A DNA stretch of 64,000 bases, taken from the NCBI GenBank assembly GCA_007922225.1, contig ML679961.1:7423702-7487701 (forward strand). Direction: 5' to 3'. The notes beneath the pieces are model-generated. The model made no database searches, had not been told where the DNA came from, and saw only the letters and a program-made list of their open reading frames with translations. Below are positions 1 to 11,040 of this stretch, piece after piece. Within the stretch, counting starts at the first letter, position 1. Every line of letters begins with the position of its first letter. Source of the DNA: Emydura subglobosa. Lineage: Eukaryota > Chordata > Testudines > Chelidae. A program made the translations under genes and the position numbers.

Positions 1-60
1 ATCCACCCTGCAGCCCCTGAATGGAACTGGCTCATCATGAGGTTGCACTTTGGGGGTCCC

Positions 61-115
61 ACTCATAGCTCTGGGCCACATTGTGCTCGGTGCTGTACAA
101 ACCTAGAAAGAGAGG
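61..115 (-). mobile_element. SINE 3'-tail fragment
   Basis: Short match, on the minus strand, to the tail module that recurs in this window (best copies at 13060-13190 and 2510-2673). The landmark is the reverse complement of 'tgtacagcacc..agcacaatgtgg', read here as a tgctgtacaaac motif. Only about 55 bases are recognisable. Confidence 0.35.
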
Positions 116-344
116 GGAGGTGGGGTTCCTTTATGGTATAGTTTGGTAAAGCTAGTGGGTTTTTAATATTTTATAACATATTTAACTTTGTAAAACTGCC
201 CCACCCCACACACAATGCTGGAGCAGCTCCATACCCCGGTATGGCTCTGTAGGGGTGACTGAGTATGGTGCAAAGGCCACATGTGGCTCCTGGTGGTGAG
301 TTTTCTATAACATCTCACAGAGTGGTGACCACTGAACACCAGCT

Positions 345-548
345 GTGCATGCTAGCCAGGGACTGGGGGACCTGGGTTCAATTCCCTGCTCTGCCACTGG
401 CTGCCTGTGTGACCTTGGGCAAGTCACTTAGTCACTCTTTGCCTCAGTTCCCCTTCTGTAGAATGCGGGTAATAGCCCGGGGCTGCCAGGATAAATACAC
501 TAAATATTGTGTGGTGCCCAGATAATACAGCGCTGGGGGGTGTATAAA
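345..548 (+). mobile_element. tRNA-derived CORE/MIR-like SINE
   Basis: The polymerase III B box GGTTCAATTCC lies at 375-385. It is followed by the CORE-like stretch 'tgtgaccttgggcaagtcac' (about 407-427), a 'cctcagttcccc' block and a tail with 'ggataaatacactaaat'. This order (tRNA head, core, tail) is that of MIR-type SINEs of amniotes. The A box is decayed, so the copy is old and not expected to be transcribed. Family-level naming is from recognition, not a search. Confidence 0.8.
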
Positions 549-1419
549 GACCACAGATAAGTGCCTTGAAATGGCAGAGGGGGCCCTTCTTTCCTTGATT
601 GTCTGTGTCTCAGCAGGTTCCTTTGTTTTTTAAGTGCTCACCTTTAAGGAACCAAGCCAGCTCCACAGTGTTTGAGAAATAAAGCATCAATGACCAATTC
701 CCGTGGCACGAGGGGTGAACGTTTCCGATGAAGCGGAGCTCTGTGGAAAGTCACAGCACCCACCTGTCTGTTACGCTCGAAATGGTTTATTTAACCCGAA
801 GGGGGGGAGGGGGCAGGTGATGTCTCTTTTCACCTGTTCGTATTCAGGGTGAGAGGCAAGTGTCGGTTATCATGGCTCTTTGGAGCAGGGGATGAACATA
901 AGTGAATTGTCGAAAGGCCTGTTCTCCCCCCTGACATTACAAAACCCCGCAGCTGCCCGGAAGAGTGGCAGGACATGATTCTCACCTCAGTCTGTCCCTT
1001 GGAGCACAGATGAATTGGCCAGTCACCGACGCTGTCCTCTCACGTTAAGGAAAGCTGTGCTCATCCAGGGAATTGTTTCACTTCCTAAGTGACAGAGCGG
1101 GAGGGACCCAAAATCTTACAACTCACAGATCAAGCTCTCTGCTCCAGAGCTGTCTCCTTCGGTCCGAACTACAGTCTCAGCTCGTCTCTCCCATGTCTCC
1201 TTGTGGATGCCTCGCTGTCCACTCAAGAGCCACGTGGCTAAACAGAGCTCTTGATCCTCCCCTTCTCTGGTACCCCCTTCGTGATCATTGTAGATAGCAC
1301 CACCAGCCTCCTTGTCACTCAGGCCCATAATACGAGCGTCCTCTTCTCCTCGGACCTCTGCACGTCCTCACCTGCCCGCTATGTCCAAATCTGGCCAATT
1401 CTTCTGCCTCACACCTCTA
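549..1419. other. Unassigned interspersed DNA
   Basis: I see no gene or recognisable repeat. All frames are short. A pair of splice-like signals on the minus strand (985-1085) encloses stops in all three frames and is listed under rejected items. Confidence 0.5.
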
Positions 1420-1558
1420 AGGGCTTGTCTCTGGCCACTAGAGAATTTTTAGTGTGTGCCAGCAGGTCCACCCAGGCCAGGTGGTGCACAACCTGCTGGG
1501 GCACGCTAGAATTTACACCCCTCTCGTGTGGAGTAACACACCCGGTAGGTAAGCTCTA
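1420..1558. mobile_element. Short MITE, 'gggcttgtct' type
   Basis: The left end reads agggcttgtctctgg and the right end, read on the minus strand, starts agagcttacctacc. These are imperfect terminal inverted repeats of the type that recurs at 3117, 12657 and 15170. There is no coding capacity, so it would be a non-autonomous DNA transposon. No clear target duplication. Confidence 0.45.
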
Positions 1559-2509
1559 CAATACAGCCTTCCTGATCCATCCACACAGCTGAAATTCCTG
1601 CCCAAGCGCTCAGCATCTCACGTCTCCCTGACTACGACACGCTTCTCTCTGGCCTCGACAGATCCAGCGTTGCCCCACTTGTATCCATTCAGATTGCTGC
1701 CGGGACGACTCTTCTCTCTGACCGCGTCCCCCCTCTCTTTGCATCCTTTCGCTGGCTCTCCCTTCCTCTGCCTTCCCAAGCCAGCGGCCGCTTGCCTTCG
1801 CTTTCCGGGCCCTTCACGACCTGTGCCATTCCCCACTCCATCTTCTCCAGTTTGCTGTTGAGATGCTGCCTTTTGCCTCCGGCTGACCACCATGCCACGC
1901 TCCCTGGCTCGCTTGTTACATTTTCAAACCAGCCTCCTGGTGCTTTCTCCCGTGCTGCCTCACATGGGCACCAGGTGTATAAAGCCAGAGAAGGCTTAGA
2001 CCACTGCTGGGGTGGACTGACCAGCCCGGGACCGGGTTGGGTCTGCGCTGGTACGGGGGCAGGCCGGACTGGCACTCCAGCAGTGGGGATAGGGGCGCTG
2101 GAGAGCAGGACGGTCAGGCTGGGGTGGATTTGGGCAGGGTGGGGCAGTGCTGGGACGCAGGCTCCAAGGGCACTCGGCCCCCCCGGCACCGGTTCTGGGG
2201 CGCTCCGGCACTGGGGCCAGCTGGCTGGCCTGGCTGGTGCTCGGGCCGCCTGGATGGGACTCTAATGGGAGGGGGGAAGGTGCATGGTTTCAGGTGGAAG
2301 GGGCGGGGCTAGCCTCCCAGAACGGGTGGTTCACGAGCCGCCCGTGCTGCCTTGCATGCTTGGGAAGCGCTCCCCATAAACATCCACAGAGCTACAGTAT
2401 TCTCCACCTTCAGATCCCTGCTGACGTCTCTCCTTGGCCATGATGCCTACAGAACCGTTGACATCAATGCGGTGATCTGCGGCCACTGCTCCCTCTGCTG
2501 ACCAATACG
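1559..2509. other. GC-rich unassigned DNA
   Basis: Rich in G and C with several CpGs, especially 1990-2340. Overlapping open frames occur on both strands (up to 166 codons), as expected when stop codons are rare. None has a recognisable domain. A CpG-island promoter cannot be excluded but no TATA box or splice pattern supports one. Confidence 0.4.
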
Positions 2510-2673
2510 GTTTTCTTGTGCTCCCTTGTCTGTAGCGTCTCTTGTCTTATCTTCCAGATTGTAAACTCTTTGGGGCAGGGACTGTCTTCTTGTTCTGCGT
2601 GGCACAGCACCTAGCACAGTGGGGTCATGGTCCATGACTGGGGCTCTGAGGCGCTATGGAAATAATGAAGATA
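2510..2673 (+). mobile_element. SINE 3'-tail module (L2/MIR-type end)
   Basis: Contains 'attgtaaactctttgggg' followed by 'cagggactgtctt', 'cacagcacctagcacagtgg' and 'ggcgctatggaaataatg'. The same module recurs at 13060, 19480, 26878, 29385, 38470, 44110, 54320, 56875 and 60025. The 'gcagggactgt...gcacctagcac' pattern is that of L2/MIR-type 3' ends in amniotes. No polymerase III head is seen here. Confidence 0.6.
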
Positions 2674-2762
2674 AATCTCCAGCTCTCAGGATGTGTTGCT
2701 CAGAAACAGCACAAAGCACCGTGTGTTAAACAGTGAAAAATGCACTTCTTCGGTGCTGAACC

Positions 2763-2945
2763 TCAGTCACCAATAATATCATGGTAGAGGTTCATTAAAG
2801 AGAACGTTGTCGAGGAGATACCAAGTAATGTCATGAAACCCACTCCCAAGGCCATATATCCATTGGCAAGAAAACAGTTCTCGGTGAAGAGGGACAGAGC
2901 GTGTTCTGAAATTCTGTCTGTAGATCCAGTTTTACAGATTGGCAC
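2763..2945 (-). other. Unassigned 60-codon ORF with hydrophobic segment
   Basis: An open frame on the minus strand encodes a compact hydrophobic segment around residues 28-52 (motif NGYMALGVGFMTLLGISS) and ends HDIIGD-stop. The composition is more protein-like than most chance frames nearby. I do not recognise the family. An AG lies upstream in the right place for an acceptor but lacks a pyrimidine tract, so an exon reading is weak. Alternatives are a decayed processed pseudogene or chance. Confidence 0.2.
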
Positions 2946-3116
2946 AATCCTTACGGAGCCAGATTTGCAATCTCATGGGTTAGCAATAATCCCTGGAAAC
3001 AGAAGCAGTTGGATCACATTCCTGTGGGCGTGCAATATAGCACATTTCGGGCAGGGCTGATCCCGGCTCTCCTGCGCTCTGGCCATCTCTGGAACACATG
3101 CGATCGCTGTGAATCC

Positions 3117-4200
3117 AAGGCCTGGTCTACACCAGAGAGTTTTGTCCACAAAAGTCACCTTTTGTCGACAAAACAATCCTGGTGCACACACTGGAACGAC
3201 CCTTTTGTTGACACACCCAAAGAACCTAGACGAGAAGCACAGAGCCTTTTTCGGCAAAGTTTTTGCAGAAAAGCACGGGTGTAGACACTGCCCTTGGGTT
3301 CTGTCGCTGAAAATAGCCTCCCGATTATCCCAGCATGCCAGCGTGAGTGCGGCTCTGGTAAGCAGTTTGAGCTCGGCTGCCCTGCAGCCGTCCACCTCCA
3401 CCCCTCCCCTTTCAAAGCCCCAGGAAATTTTCAAGTTAACTCACCCTGGGGAGCTCACCCCACAGTGCAGCAAACGCAGGCCTGCCTGCCTGCCCTAAAC
3501 TACAGGGGAGGAGGGGTAATTCTCGCTGTGCTGTGCAGAGCCAGGGAGGGAGGTGGGGGCTGTGTCCCTCTCCTCACCCCTGCCCCTGCAGGTGCACCGG
3601 ATCCATCTCTGCTGAGGGGGGGTGGGGAACGGGGGACGCCAGCTATGCGCTGTCTGTGTAGCAGCTTTTGCCTTGGGATTGGTTGCTTCCAGCTGCTGCT
3701 GTCTGGACTTAAAGAGACAGGACGAGCGCAGACACATTCACTGTCCCCAACACATGCTGTCTGTCTGTCTCTCTCTCTCCATGTGTGTGCGTGTGTCTCT
3801 CTCACACACACACTCACTCACTCTTCCCCCACCCCCTGCTTTTGTGGGCTCCTTGTGTCTGTGTTCAGCAGAGCCAGCTTGGCTGACAGGGCAGATTAAA
3901 AGTGGCTGTCAAACTAGTAAGATGCCCATGGAACAATGAGATTCAGAAACCTTCATCACCTGACGCTGCGCCTGTCCCGTGCGGCACTGCAAACCCTTCC
4001 CAAAGCACCCTGCCTGCAGTCGCCCAGTGGGAGAGCTACCCACAGTGCACTGCTCACGTTGTCCAAAAGAGCTGATGGCGTGAAAGCACTCCACTGACAG
4101 AAGGAGAGAGTGAAGACACGCGAGGGCAATTTCATTACAGCGGTGGCTGTATGCCGGCCAAACTTTTGTCGACAAAACTTTCTAGGGTAGACGAGGCCTT
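3117..4200. mobile_element. 1.1 kb non-autonomous DNA transposon
   Basis: The ends are inverted: aaggcctggtctac at 3117-3130 and gtagacgaggcctt at 4187-4200. Inside each end lies a 'tttgtcgacaaaa' palindrome (about 3170 and 4168). No transposase frame is present. The interior carries a compound microsatellite. The left 180 bases also resemble the ends of the element at 15170-15658. The superfamily is not fixed because no target duplication is visible. Confidence 0.6.
3757..3825. repeat. Compound microsatellite (CTGT/CT/TG/CA)
   Basis: Runs of ctgt, ct, tg and ca dinucleotides follow one another directly inside the DNA transposon at 3117-4200. Such tracts are length-variable. Confidence 0.85.
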
Positions 4201-4466
4201 AGGCTATGCCTGCACTCAAAACGCTACCGCGGTGCAGCTGCAGCGCTTCCGAGTAGACGCTCATGACCACAATGGGAGCGGTTCTCCTGTTTGTATAATT
4301 AATCCCCCTCCCTGAGAAGTGGTAGCTAGGCCTAGAGAAGAATCCTTACACTGACCCAGCGCTGTCTACACCGGGGCAGACCCACATTCCTCCCAGGTGT
4401 GGATTTTTCACACCCCTGAGAGACAGAGCTGTGCCAATGTAAGTTTTCAGTGTAGCCCAGCGCTTA
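4201..4466. mobile_element. MITE directly abutting the preceding element
   Basis: The left end 'ggctatgcctgcactcaaaac' and the right end (minus strand 'ctgggctacactgaaaac') are imperfect inverted repeats. The body has 'gcggtgcagctgcagcgctt' and 'acacccctgag', as in the element at 12657-12951. It begins at the base after the 3117-4200 element, so one probably inserted at the end of the other. Confidence 0.5.
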
Positions 4467-6479
4467 GAGAATGCAGAGGGTGTGAACAGCTCCTAGCACG
4501 TGTGATAGAGATAACGAATCATCGTGGTGTCTGATAGCACTCAAGCACTGTCATGCAGACCTTTTAAAGGGCTTTCGGCTTGACCCACATGTGCTGAACT
4601 GTGTTGGACATGCTGGGAGATAATCCTGTTGCAGAATAAGAAACGTATCCTTTAAGTGGCTGCTTTATCTGTGATCAGGTGCCAGAATATCTCCGGTCGG
4701 ATAACATGAGCGCTCAAGGGATCTGAATGCACACCACCGAAATCAGTGGGATATTTACCCGTCAATTCAATGGAAGCAGAAGTAGGCCCAATTTGCATGG
4801 ATGATCCCTCACATGCGGGAGGGAAACATGTATCGAGGAGACTTCTTTTACAAGACTAATACTTTCACACACCGGAGAAGGCATGAAGGGAAAGTAAAGC
4901 CAGCTGCATAAAGTCACAGATATGTTGCCCATCGTTCCGAAAGCTTTTTCTGTGGCTGCTCCAGTCTAAGCTCCGACCCACCGGTGATTTTTGGTTTGTT
5001 GCACGCAGTTCTCATCACCCCCGTGTCAGTGTGTGCACACGTTGAGTAACTGGTGCGACAAGAGACGATGGGGCATGAAATCAAACTGAGCCATCTAAGT
5101 TTCACATGGTGTAAATAAGCATTGGAAGCTTCCATCCAGCTTCAGCTCTCTCCTAATGTGGTTAGTGTTTTAAAATGCCCCCTGCCACCAGATGCACCCT
5201 ACACCCAATTGCTGCATTAGAACCTGCACCTGCTTATCAAAGTCACTTTCCTCCTGCAGTGTCTTTTTTGGGAGTCCCCCGTTGTAGCTACGACAGGGTG
5301 GTAGATGCTCAGAAGAGAGTCAGGGCCTGTAGGGTTAACGGATGACGAATGCTCAGAGCTCTCCCTGTTTCAGCTAGATATAGCCAGTAGGCAGAGATGT
5401 GCTGGCACCGTTTCCGTGCTCTCCCTAAAGTTATTAATATAATCCCCAAATGTAATGAGCTCAGTCCCAGTGCCAGCTCATCGCATCCATACTTTATCGC
5501 TCTCTGCCGTCCAGTTGCTTTGAAAGGATTATTTTAATATGCACAGGGCTCCTCAGCCAGTCCCCTAAATAAAGCTGTGGAATTAGGGGTCATGGGTAAT
5601 GTACATGTAGTCTCTGTAAGTACCCTGCCTTGCAGAGAGACCCAATCTTGCTCATTCTCATTTCTTCCAGCTGTGCAAAAATTCTCCGCCGTCTCCCTCT
5701 GTGCTCAGTTCCCAGGTACCACAGGAGCTCTGCTCCTCGCCCTGCCAGTCCAGCACGGAGACGCGTTGCAATGGCGCCAGTGCCTTGGGACGCAGGGCAA
5801 GGTTTGTGTGTGCACTGCTCTCTGAGCTTCAGTGAGCTTTGCGGCTCTCAAGAGCAGGCCTGTTTGCCAGGCGCCTGCAGCTCCCATTGACTCTAGTGGG
5901 AGTGGCCACTCAGCCCGTCGGGATCAGGCCCAAGCTCTTCCCACCCTTAGCCTCTAGTCATTTTATTATTTATTGATGGTGTTGACCACAGACCCTCCCC
6001 GCCTCCTGCTCCGCACAGCGCTGATGTGCAGCGGGGAGGGATGGATGGTGCCTGCAGCTGGGCCTGTAGCTCTGCATCTTGCTCTCCTGGCCTGGTCCAA
6101 AGGCCGATGAAGTCGGTGGAAAGACGCCCGTTAACATCACCGGGCTTTCCGTCCGTGTGTCCTGTTGTCTCCCGTTTCCTCCGCGTTGGGCTGTGAGAGG
6201 AAGAGGTGGCTTTGCTTCAGTGGCTCGATTTACAGCCCCCAGAGGGCAGAGCATGTTCCCCATCCCTGTTAATTTCTCCTGCGCTGACCAGCACATTCAT
6301 CCCTGGTGGAACCCCATGTAGCAGAGTTCTCCCGGGGGCGAATTTGCTCCAAGCCGTGGAGTTCCCAGGGAGCTGAGTTTGCAAGGTTACTCTGCATGGA
6401 GTCCTAATAAGCCAAATTAGTTTGTCTTTAAGAACTTGGGGATGCCATGTTTACAAGAAGGCAAAAGAATGTCTCTTTA
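4467..6479. other. Unassigned DNA
   Basis: No gene recognised. Around 5867-5932 there is a degraded half of a palindromic motif ('agctcccattgactc ... ggatcaggccc') common in this kind of genome. A strong pyrimidine tract plus AG at about 5650-5670 has no convincing partner donor. Confidence 0.45.
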
Positions 6480-6945
6480 GGGGCAGTCACATGAAGATTA
6501 GCAGGACTTGAACCCAGGCCTACAGACTTCCTAGGCATCCAGCAGCCCCACACTGCCACCTACTATTAGCTGCCTCCATAGGTACTCCCTATGACCCACA
6601 ACCTGCAGTGGTCACATACCACAGGAAGTTCTGCCCTCAGTGATCTGACTGACAGTGGTTTTAGCAATTCCTGACTGGCGCCTTGACCCTATATAAGTCC
6701 ACTGGGTGTATCAGGAAGTGTCCAGGCAACAATGTAGGTCTTTAGCTAGTGGCCATGTGTCTCCTGCGGCTCTGTGCCTGAACTCTCGGCTCTGACTCCT
6801 GACTGACCCTTGGAATTCCATCATGACTCCTGATACCTGGTATGACCCTCTGCCTGATTCTGTCTCTGACCCTTAGCTTAACTCCTGACTTTGACTCTGA
6901 TACTCTGACCTAAGATCCTGCCTACCTGTATCCAGGATCCTGACA
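6480..6945 (+). mobile_element. Probable solo LTR, gypsy-like
   Basis: A TATATAAG box at about 6690 is followed by a long tract built from repeats of 'ctctgactcctgac', typical of the R/U5 part of vertebrate Ty3/gypsy LTRs. The block ends near 'ggatcctgaca'. No internal coding region adjoins it. The left boundary is approximate. This reading rests on composition and recognition only. Confidence 0.35.
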
Positions 6946-7335
6946 AATCTGGCCTCTGACTAGGGTGTCATGCGAGTGGTCGTACCCATCTTGAATGCCA
7001 GTCAACCCAGCTTGTGTCAAACTAGCATAAGCTACTATTATATCTAATGCAACAGTTACACAAAACATAGTGAAGGTGGTGTAACTGAAACAGGGTCGAA
7101 CATGCATGGACTCTGGTACCTGAACATTAACCCATGGTATCGAATATAAACCAGGGTAGATAAGTAGCCATTCATTCCTTGGGTTGGCAGGCTTTGCTTT
7201 AGAGACTGGGATTTCTTGGTCACTAAAATGTTGGCATGTTGAGTTAGTCATGAAAGAATGATCATGAAAGACATTGATCACTGGAAGTGGGAAGATTGGC
7301 CTAGAGCATGAGGAAAAAAGAGGCACAAATGAAAT
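6946..7335. other. Unassigned DNA
   Basis: A 134-codon minus-strand frame (6922-7326) overlaps the LTR end and has no recognisable domain. Nothing else seen. Confidence 0.4.
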
Positions 7336-7343
7336 ATCTAAAC

Positions 7344-7517
7344 CAGTGACTTTTTTATTGGTGGACCCCTAAAAAATTTCAAATGGCGGTGTGGACCCCT
7401 TTGGAAATCTATTGTCTGTATCTATAGATGAACTCTGTTCAGTCTGTCTTTTGTGGAACCCTTAGACATTGTCTGTGGACCCCCAGGGGTCCGCAAACCA
7501 CAGCTTGAGAACCGCTG
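7344..7517. mobile_element. Short non-autonomous hAT element
   Basis: The left end reads cagtgacttttttattggtg and the right end, on the minus strand, cagcggttctcaagctgtgg. CAG(T/C)GGTTCTCAA is a typical hAT terminus. It is flanked by an 8-bp near-duplication: atctaaac at 7336-7343 and agctaaac at 7518-7525. Eight-base duplications are the hAT hallmark. At 174 bp there is no coding capacity. Confidence 0.85.
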
Positions 7518-8334
7518 AGCTAAACCCTCTGCCTCCTCTGCCAGGGTATTTTTTACTTGCAATTTTGAGGGGTGGAGGGTTTTTTTTTCTTTGTTTAAAA
7601 GTTCATTTTCTGTAATAACAGTTCTGCCGGTGATTGGAAGACAGGCTTCCACTTTCCTGAGACCAGTGGCTGGTTCATTGCACGAAGCAGATTGAATGGT
7701 TTGTGGGGATAATGAGAGAACTCTGATTTCTCGCTTGTAGCAGTGCTCCTAGGTTGAACCTGCTCATTGCGGAGGGGCACTGATGAGGCAAGATTAGGAG
7801 GTTTGCAGAAACCTTTCTAAATTGGAAGGGAGACTTAATTATGACTTGATTGGCATTATAAGTTCTTAGGACAACATCCTGTAGGGAAACGATTTTAAAT
7901 CCCAGGGCTATAATAGAACCACTGTGGGAAGTCACTAGAAAGCAGCAGTTTTGTGGAAACCATAATGTCATGATTTTTACAATGATTTAGAAAAAGACAG
8001 TAGTTCATTCAGACTCTGATTATAGAGATTCTGTACCAATTATGGACCAGCATGACTCAGCTGGGATGTTTCCGGGACACACAGCATTAGATGAAGATTT
8101 CTGGAGGAAGAAAGATCAAAGCTATTGCCACTCCAACCCTTCACTGCAGTATTGGCTTTTCAACAGGTCAGATTGGACCGTTACTGCTCTATGGACTGGT
8201 CTACCCTAGAAGTGCTACAGGGAGATGCTGCTTCACCTCTGAGCGACATAAGTGGAGACCAAGTCTTAAGTTCCGTCTATTGCAAAGTCTTTCTGAAGGG
8301 AAGTGATTCAGAAGCTGTGAACCGGACAGTAACA
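7518..8334. other. Unassigned DNA
   Basis: Only short frames on both strands; no repeat family or gene recognised. Confidence 0.45.
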
Positions 8335-8420
8335 AACTCAGTCAGGGTGAGGGGTATCAATAGGTTTTGGACACAGAAGCTTCCGCACAGCCCTCTACCA
8401 CTTGAGCTAACGGGGTAGCT
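8335..8420 (-). mobile_element. tRNA-derived head (SINE or tRNA pseudogene)
   Basis: Read on the minus strand, 'cgttagctcaagtggtagagg' contains the A box TAGCTCAAGTGG, a perfect match to TRGCNNARYNGG. A degraded B box (gtgtccaaaacc) follows at the right distance. No SINE body is clear beyond it. The tRNA identity cannot be read. Confidence 0.5.
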
Positions 8421-10119
8421 GGCGGCAGCAGTAGTAGGCTGTTATCATCTAGGACAAGAATGCAATGTGCCATTTACCACAGTGCTGTTTATTGCTGGGA
8501 AGATTCTCTACTGCTTTGCACCGTGGGTCATTCTTTGCACCTGTGCAAAATGCTAACAAACTGGAATTCTCTACTCACTTGCCCAAATGGCTGCATTTTA
8601 CATGTGCTTTGCATTCCTGTCAATGAGTGCACAGGGAAAGTGCAAACCAGTGGAGAATTGGGGACTCTAGACAGCAGATCTATTTCTCTTTTAATTGATA
8701 TGAAAAATATATTGACCTTAAACCCTTTTTAAGGCCCAGACAAGAGCCCAGACAAGCGCGCTCAGCCCAAGAGAACCCTATAGCGGTCTTTGCTTCTTCT
8801 CTTTAGCCCAATAAACCTATAGCAAAGTCAAACGTATGATCTGGATCCTTTTCTTTGATTAGAGTTTCACCGTGCTCTGTGGGGGTGGAGTCAGAGCCTT
8901 TGCTGTGCTCGCAGGTAGAACTATCAGCCCGTGTCATTGAGCTTGTACCAGAGCAGGCTGTGTTCGTTTCAACAGGGTATTTAAAAAGGATAGCTGGGGT
9001 TAGATTGGGCCTTTTGGCACAGACCTGAACAAGGGATCGTGCACAAACTGCATCAACCCACGTGCGGCCTGGGAGAGGACGCCAAGCCAGTCCTTGTCCC
9101 CGCCGTTCTGCTCGCGCTAACCTCCTGCAGCAAGGGAGTAATTTGCGACAGCCCTTTCCAGCGTGCACTGTATTTCCAAGTCCAGTGGCTGGCCCGGGAT
9201 TTCACTGCACCTCTCGTGGCATCTGGTGTTCTTCTGACAGCCTCCGCTGCTGGGATCCCGTGAGGAGGGGACGATCTCCGCTTTCATTTAAAGATGTTTC
9301 TAGCCCTCCTGGTTTCTCAGAGAAGCTCAGAAATAGGACTCCTCCCCGCCAAGTGTGCAGAGCCCAGAAGGCAAATCTAAAGAACCCCCCACTGATAAGT
9401 GGCAGTACTGACAGTACAGTGTGCAGGCCAGGCACCTGCCGGCCTTCTGGGCTAGAGTAGAGGTGGGTTGTTGCTGCTGTTCCAGCCTTAGCGTTCAGCC
9501 CCAAAACAGACCTGACAGAGCAAACCCGCCGCCCCTGTCTGGCCTCCTGCACAAAGGAAAGCCAGCGCACTCCCCTGCTGTTCTCTGCTCCACTGGTAAG
9601 GTGGAAACAGCCTGGCGAAACACGTCATTAAACCCACCTTTGCAGTGACGGGGTCAAGACAGACCGAGCAGACCAGGCTTGGACTGAGTAATGATGAGTC
9701 GCGCTGGGCACGCCCGCGGTGCAATAAAAGACGTGCAGCATGGCTGGCCTGGGTCAGCCGGCTCGGCCTGTGGGGGCTCGAAAACAGCAGAGGAACGTGG
9801 ACTCCTGAGACCCCACCGAGGGGGAGGGCTCGAGTCAGCTGATCCAGGCTCCGAGACGCGGTACTGCAGGATTTTTATTGCAGCGCCCACGTAGTGCTCG
9901 CGGCTTTTTCCAGCCGCCTGCATTGCTGACTGTTTGGAGGAGGCACGCTGAGGCGAGACAGCACAAGCTCGTGGGGAATCAAGCACAGCGATAACCCTGG
10001 TGGTGCTGTTCTGGGACAGGCGGTAGCTGCTCCTTGAGAAAGCTCACCCATGGTGTGACCCATCCATGCCTAGGGCAGCCACCTGAAAATGCCAAGGTCA
10101 GGGCAGGCTGTCAAAGGAG
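8421..10119. other. Unassigned DNA, partly GC-rich
   Basis: No gene recognised. An acceptor-like tract ending at 9485 and a donor-like gtaagg at 9596 enclose 110 bases open in two frames, but this is not supported by any recognisable peptide. Confidence 0.4.
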
Positions 10120-11040
10120 AGCAGATTCTCCCAGCACTGGTGGGTGACACTGAAGTCAGACTTCCCAACCAGCCACAAACAGTGCTTCTGATTCCCCACA
10201 CTGGATATCAAGAAGCCAAAATACAAATACACACAGCCCCCTTTACTGCATTTCAGTCTCTGGCTCCCAATCAGCCACTAGGTCCAGTAAAGAGACCAGT
10301 TATTTAAACTCTGTGCTCTTTACTACAAAGGTTCCTCCTGACCCCAAAGGGTCAGCCACAGAACCAGATCAATATAAGTTTGGATCTTACCCAAAATACC
10401 ACGCTGCCAGCCAATCCTTTAGTAACTAAAACTAAAGGTTTATTATACAAGGAAAGAAACCAATAAGGCGAGAGGTGTGATATGATTAAACCAATCAGAT
10501 ACATACAATTGATTTGAAAAGTCCATATAGATCAGGTTTTCAGTAGAATTGTGGAGTTTGCAGGTTTGTATAGTCCCTCTGGTGTACATCCAGTACCTGG
10601 ATGGGTCTCAGTCCTTTGTTTCACAGCTTCAGTTCAGTTCAGTTGTAGATGAGTTGATCCAGAGGTAGGCTGGAGACTAAAGACAAAATAGATGTGGGGC
10701 AGCTGCCTTTTATGTCCTTTGGCCTTTGCCATGCTGCTTGTGGAATTTTACAGGAACAAGATGGACTCCAGAATCACATGAGTAAACCCTGGTGACTCAT
10801 CAGGTATATCCCTGGCTTCTCCCCCGGGCCCCTTGTACCTGTGAATCTCTTAATGGGCCATTAAGCAGGCTAGTGCTGCAGCCATCCTGTCTGGGGTGTC
10901 GCCCAGACACAGCACAATTTGAAATACAGAGATATCAACCATATTCATAGCTTCCATCACACACATAACCCATGAACATAAACATTATCATCTCACTTAG
11001 CACATTACAGCCTTTCTAACAGTGCCTGACATGGCATATC
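10120..11040 (-). mobile_element. Probable LTR of an ERV-like retroelement
   Basis: A roughly 900-bp block without frames. On the minus strand it has an AATAAA-type polyadenylation signal within 'cttgtataataaacc' at about 10437-10452. Its order of landmarks ('ggtttatta', 'cctttgtttc', 'ccttttatg', then a segment with 'cacattacag') parallels the block at 31850-32770. That similarity suggests two LTRs of related families. Ends and target duplication were not found. Confidence 0.4.

Noticed and set aside
985..1085. Minus-strand segment with strong acceptor and donor
   Set aside because: All three frames contain stops, so it is not a coding exon; a non-coding exon cannot be told from chance.
9486..9595. 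110-nt plus-strand segment between gctgctgttccag and gtaagg
   Set aside because: Open in two frames but neither peptide is convincing; single pair of signals with no linked neighbour.
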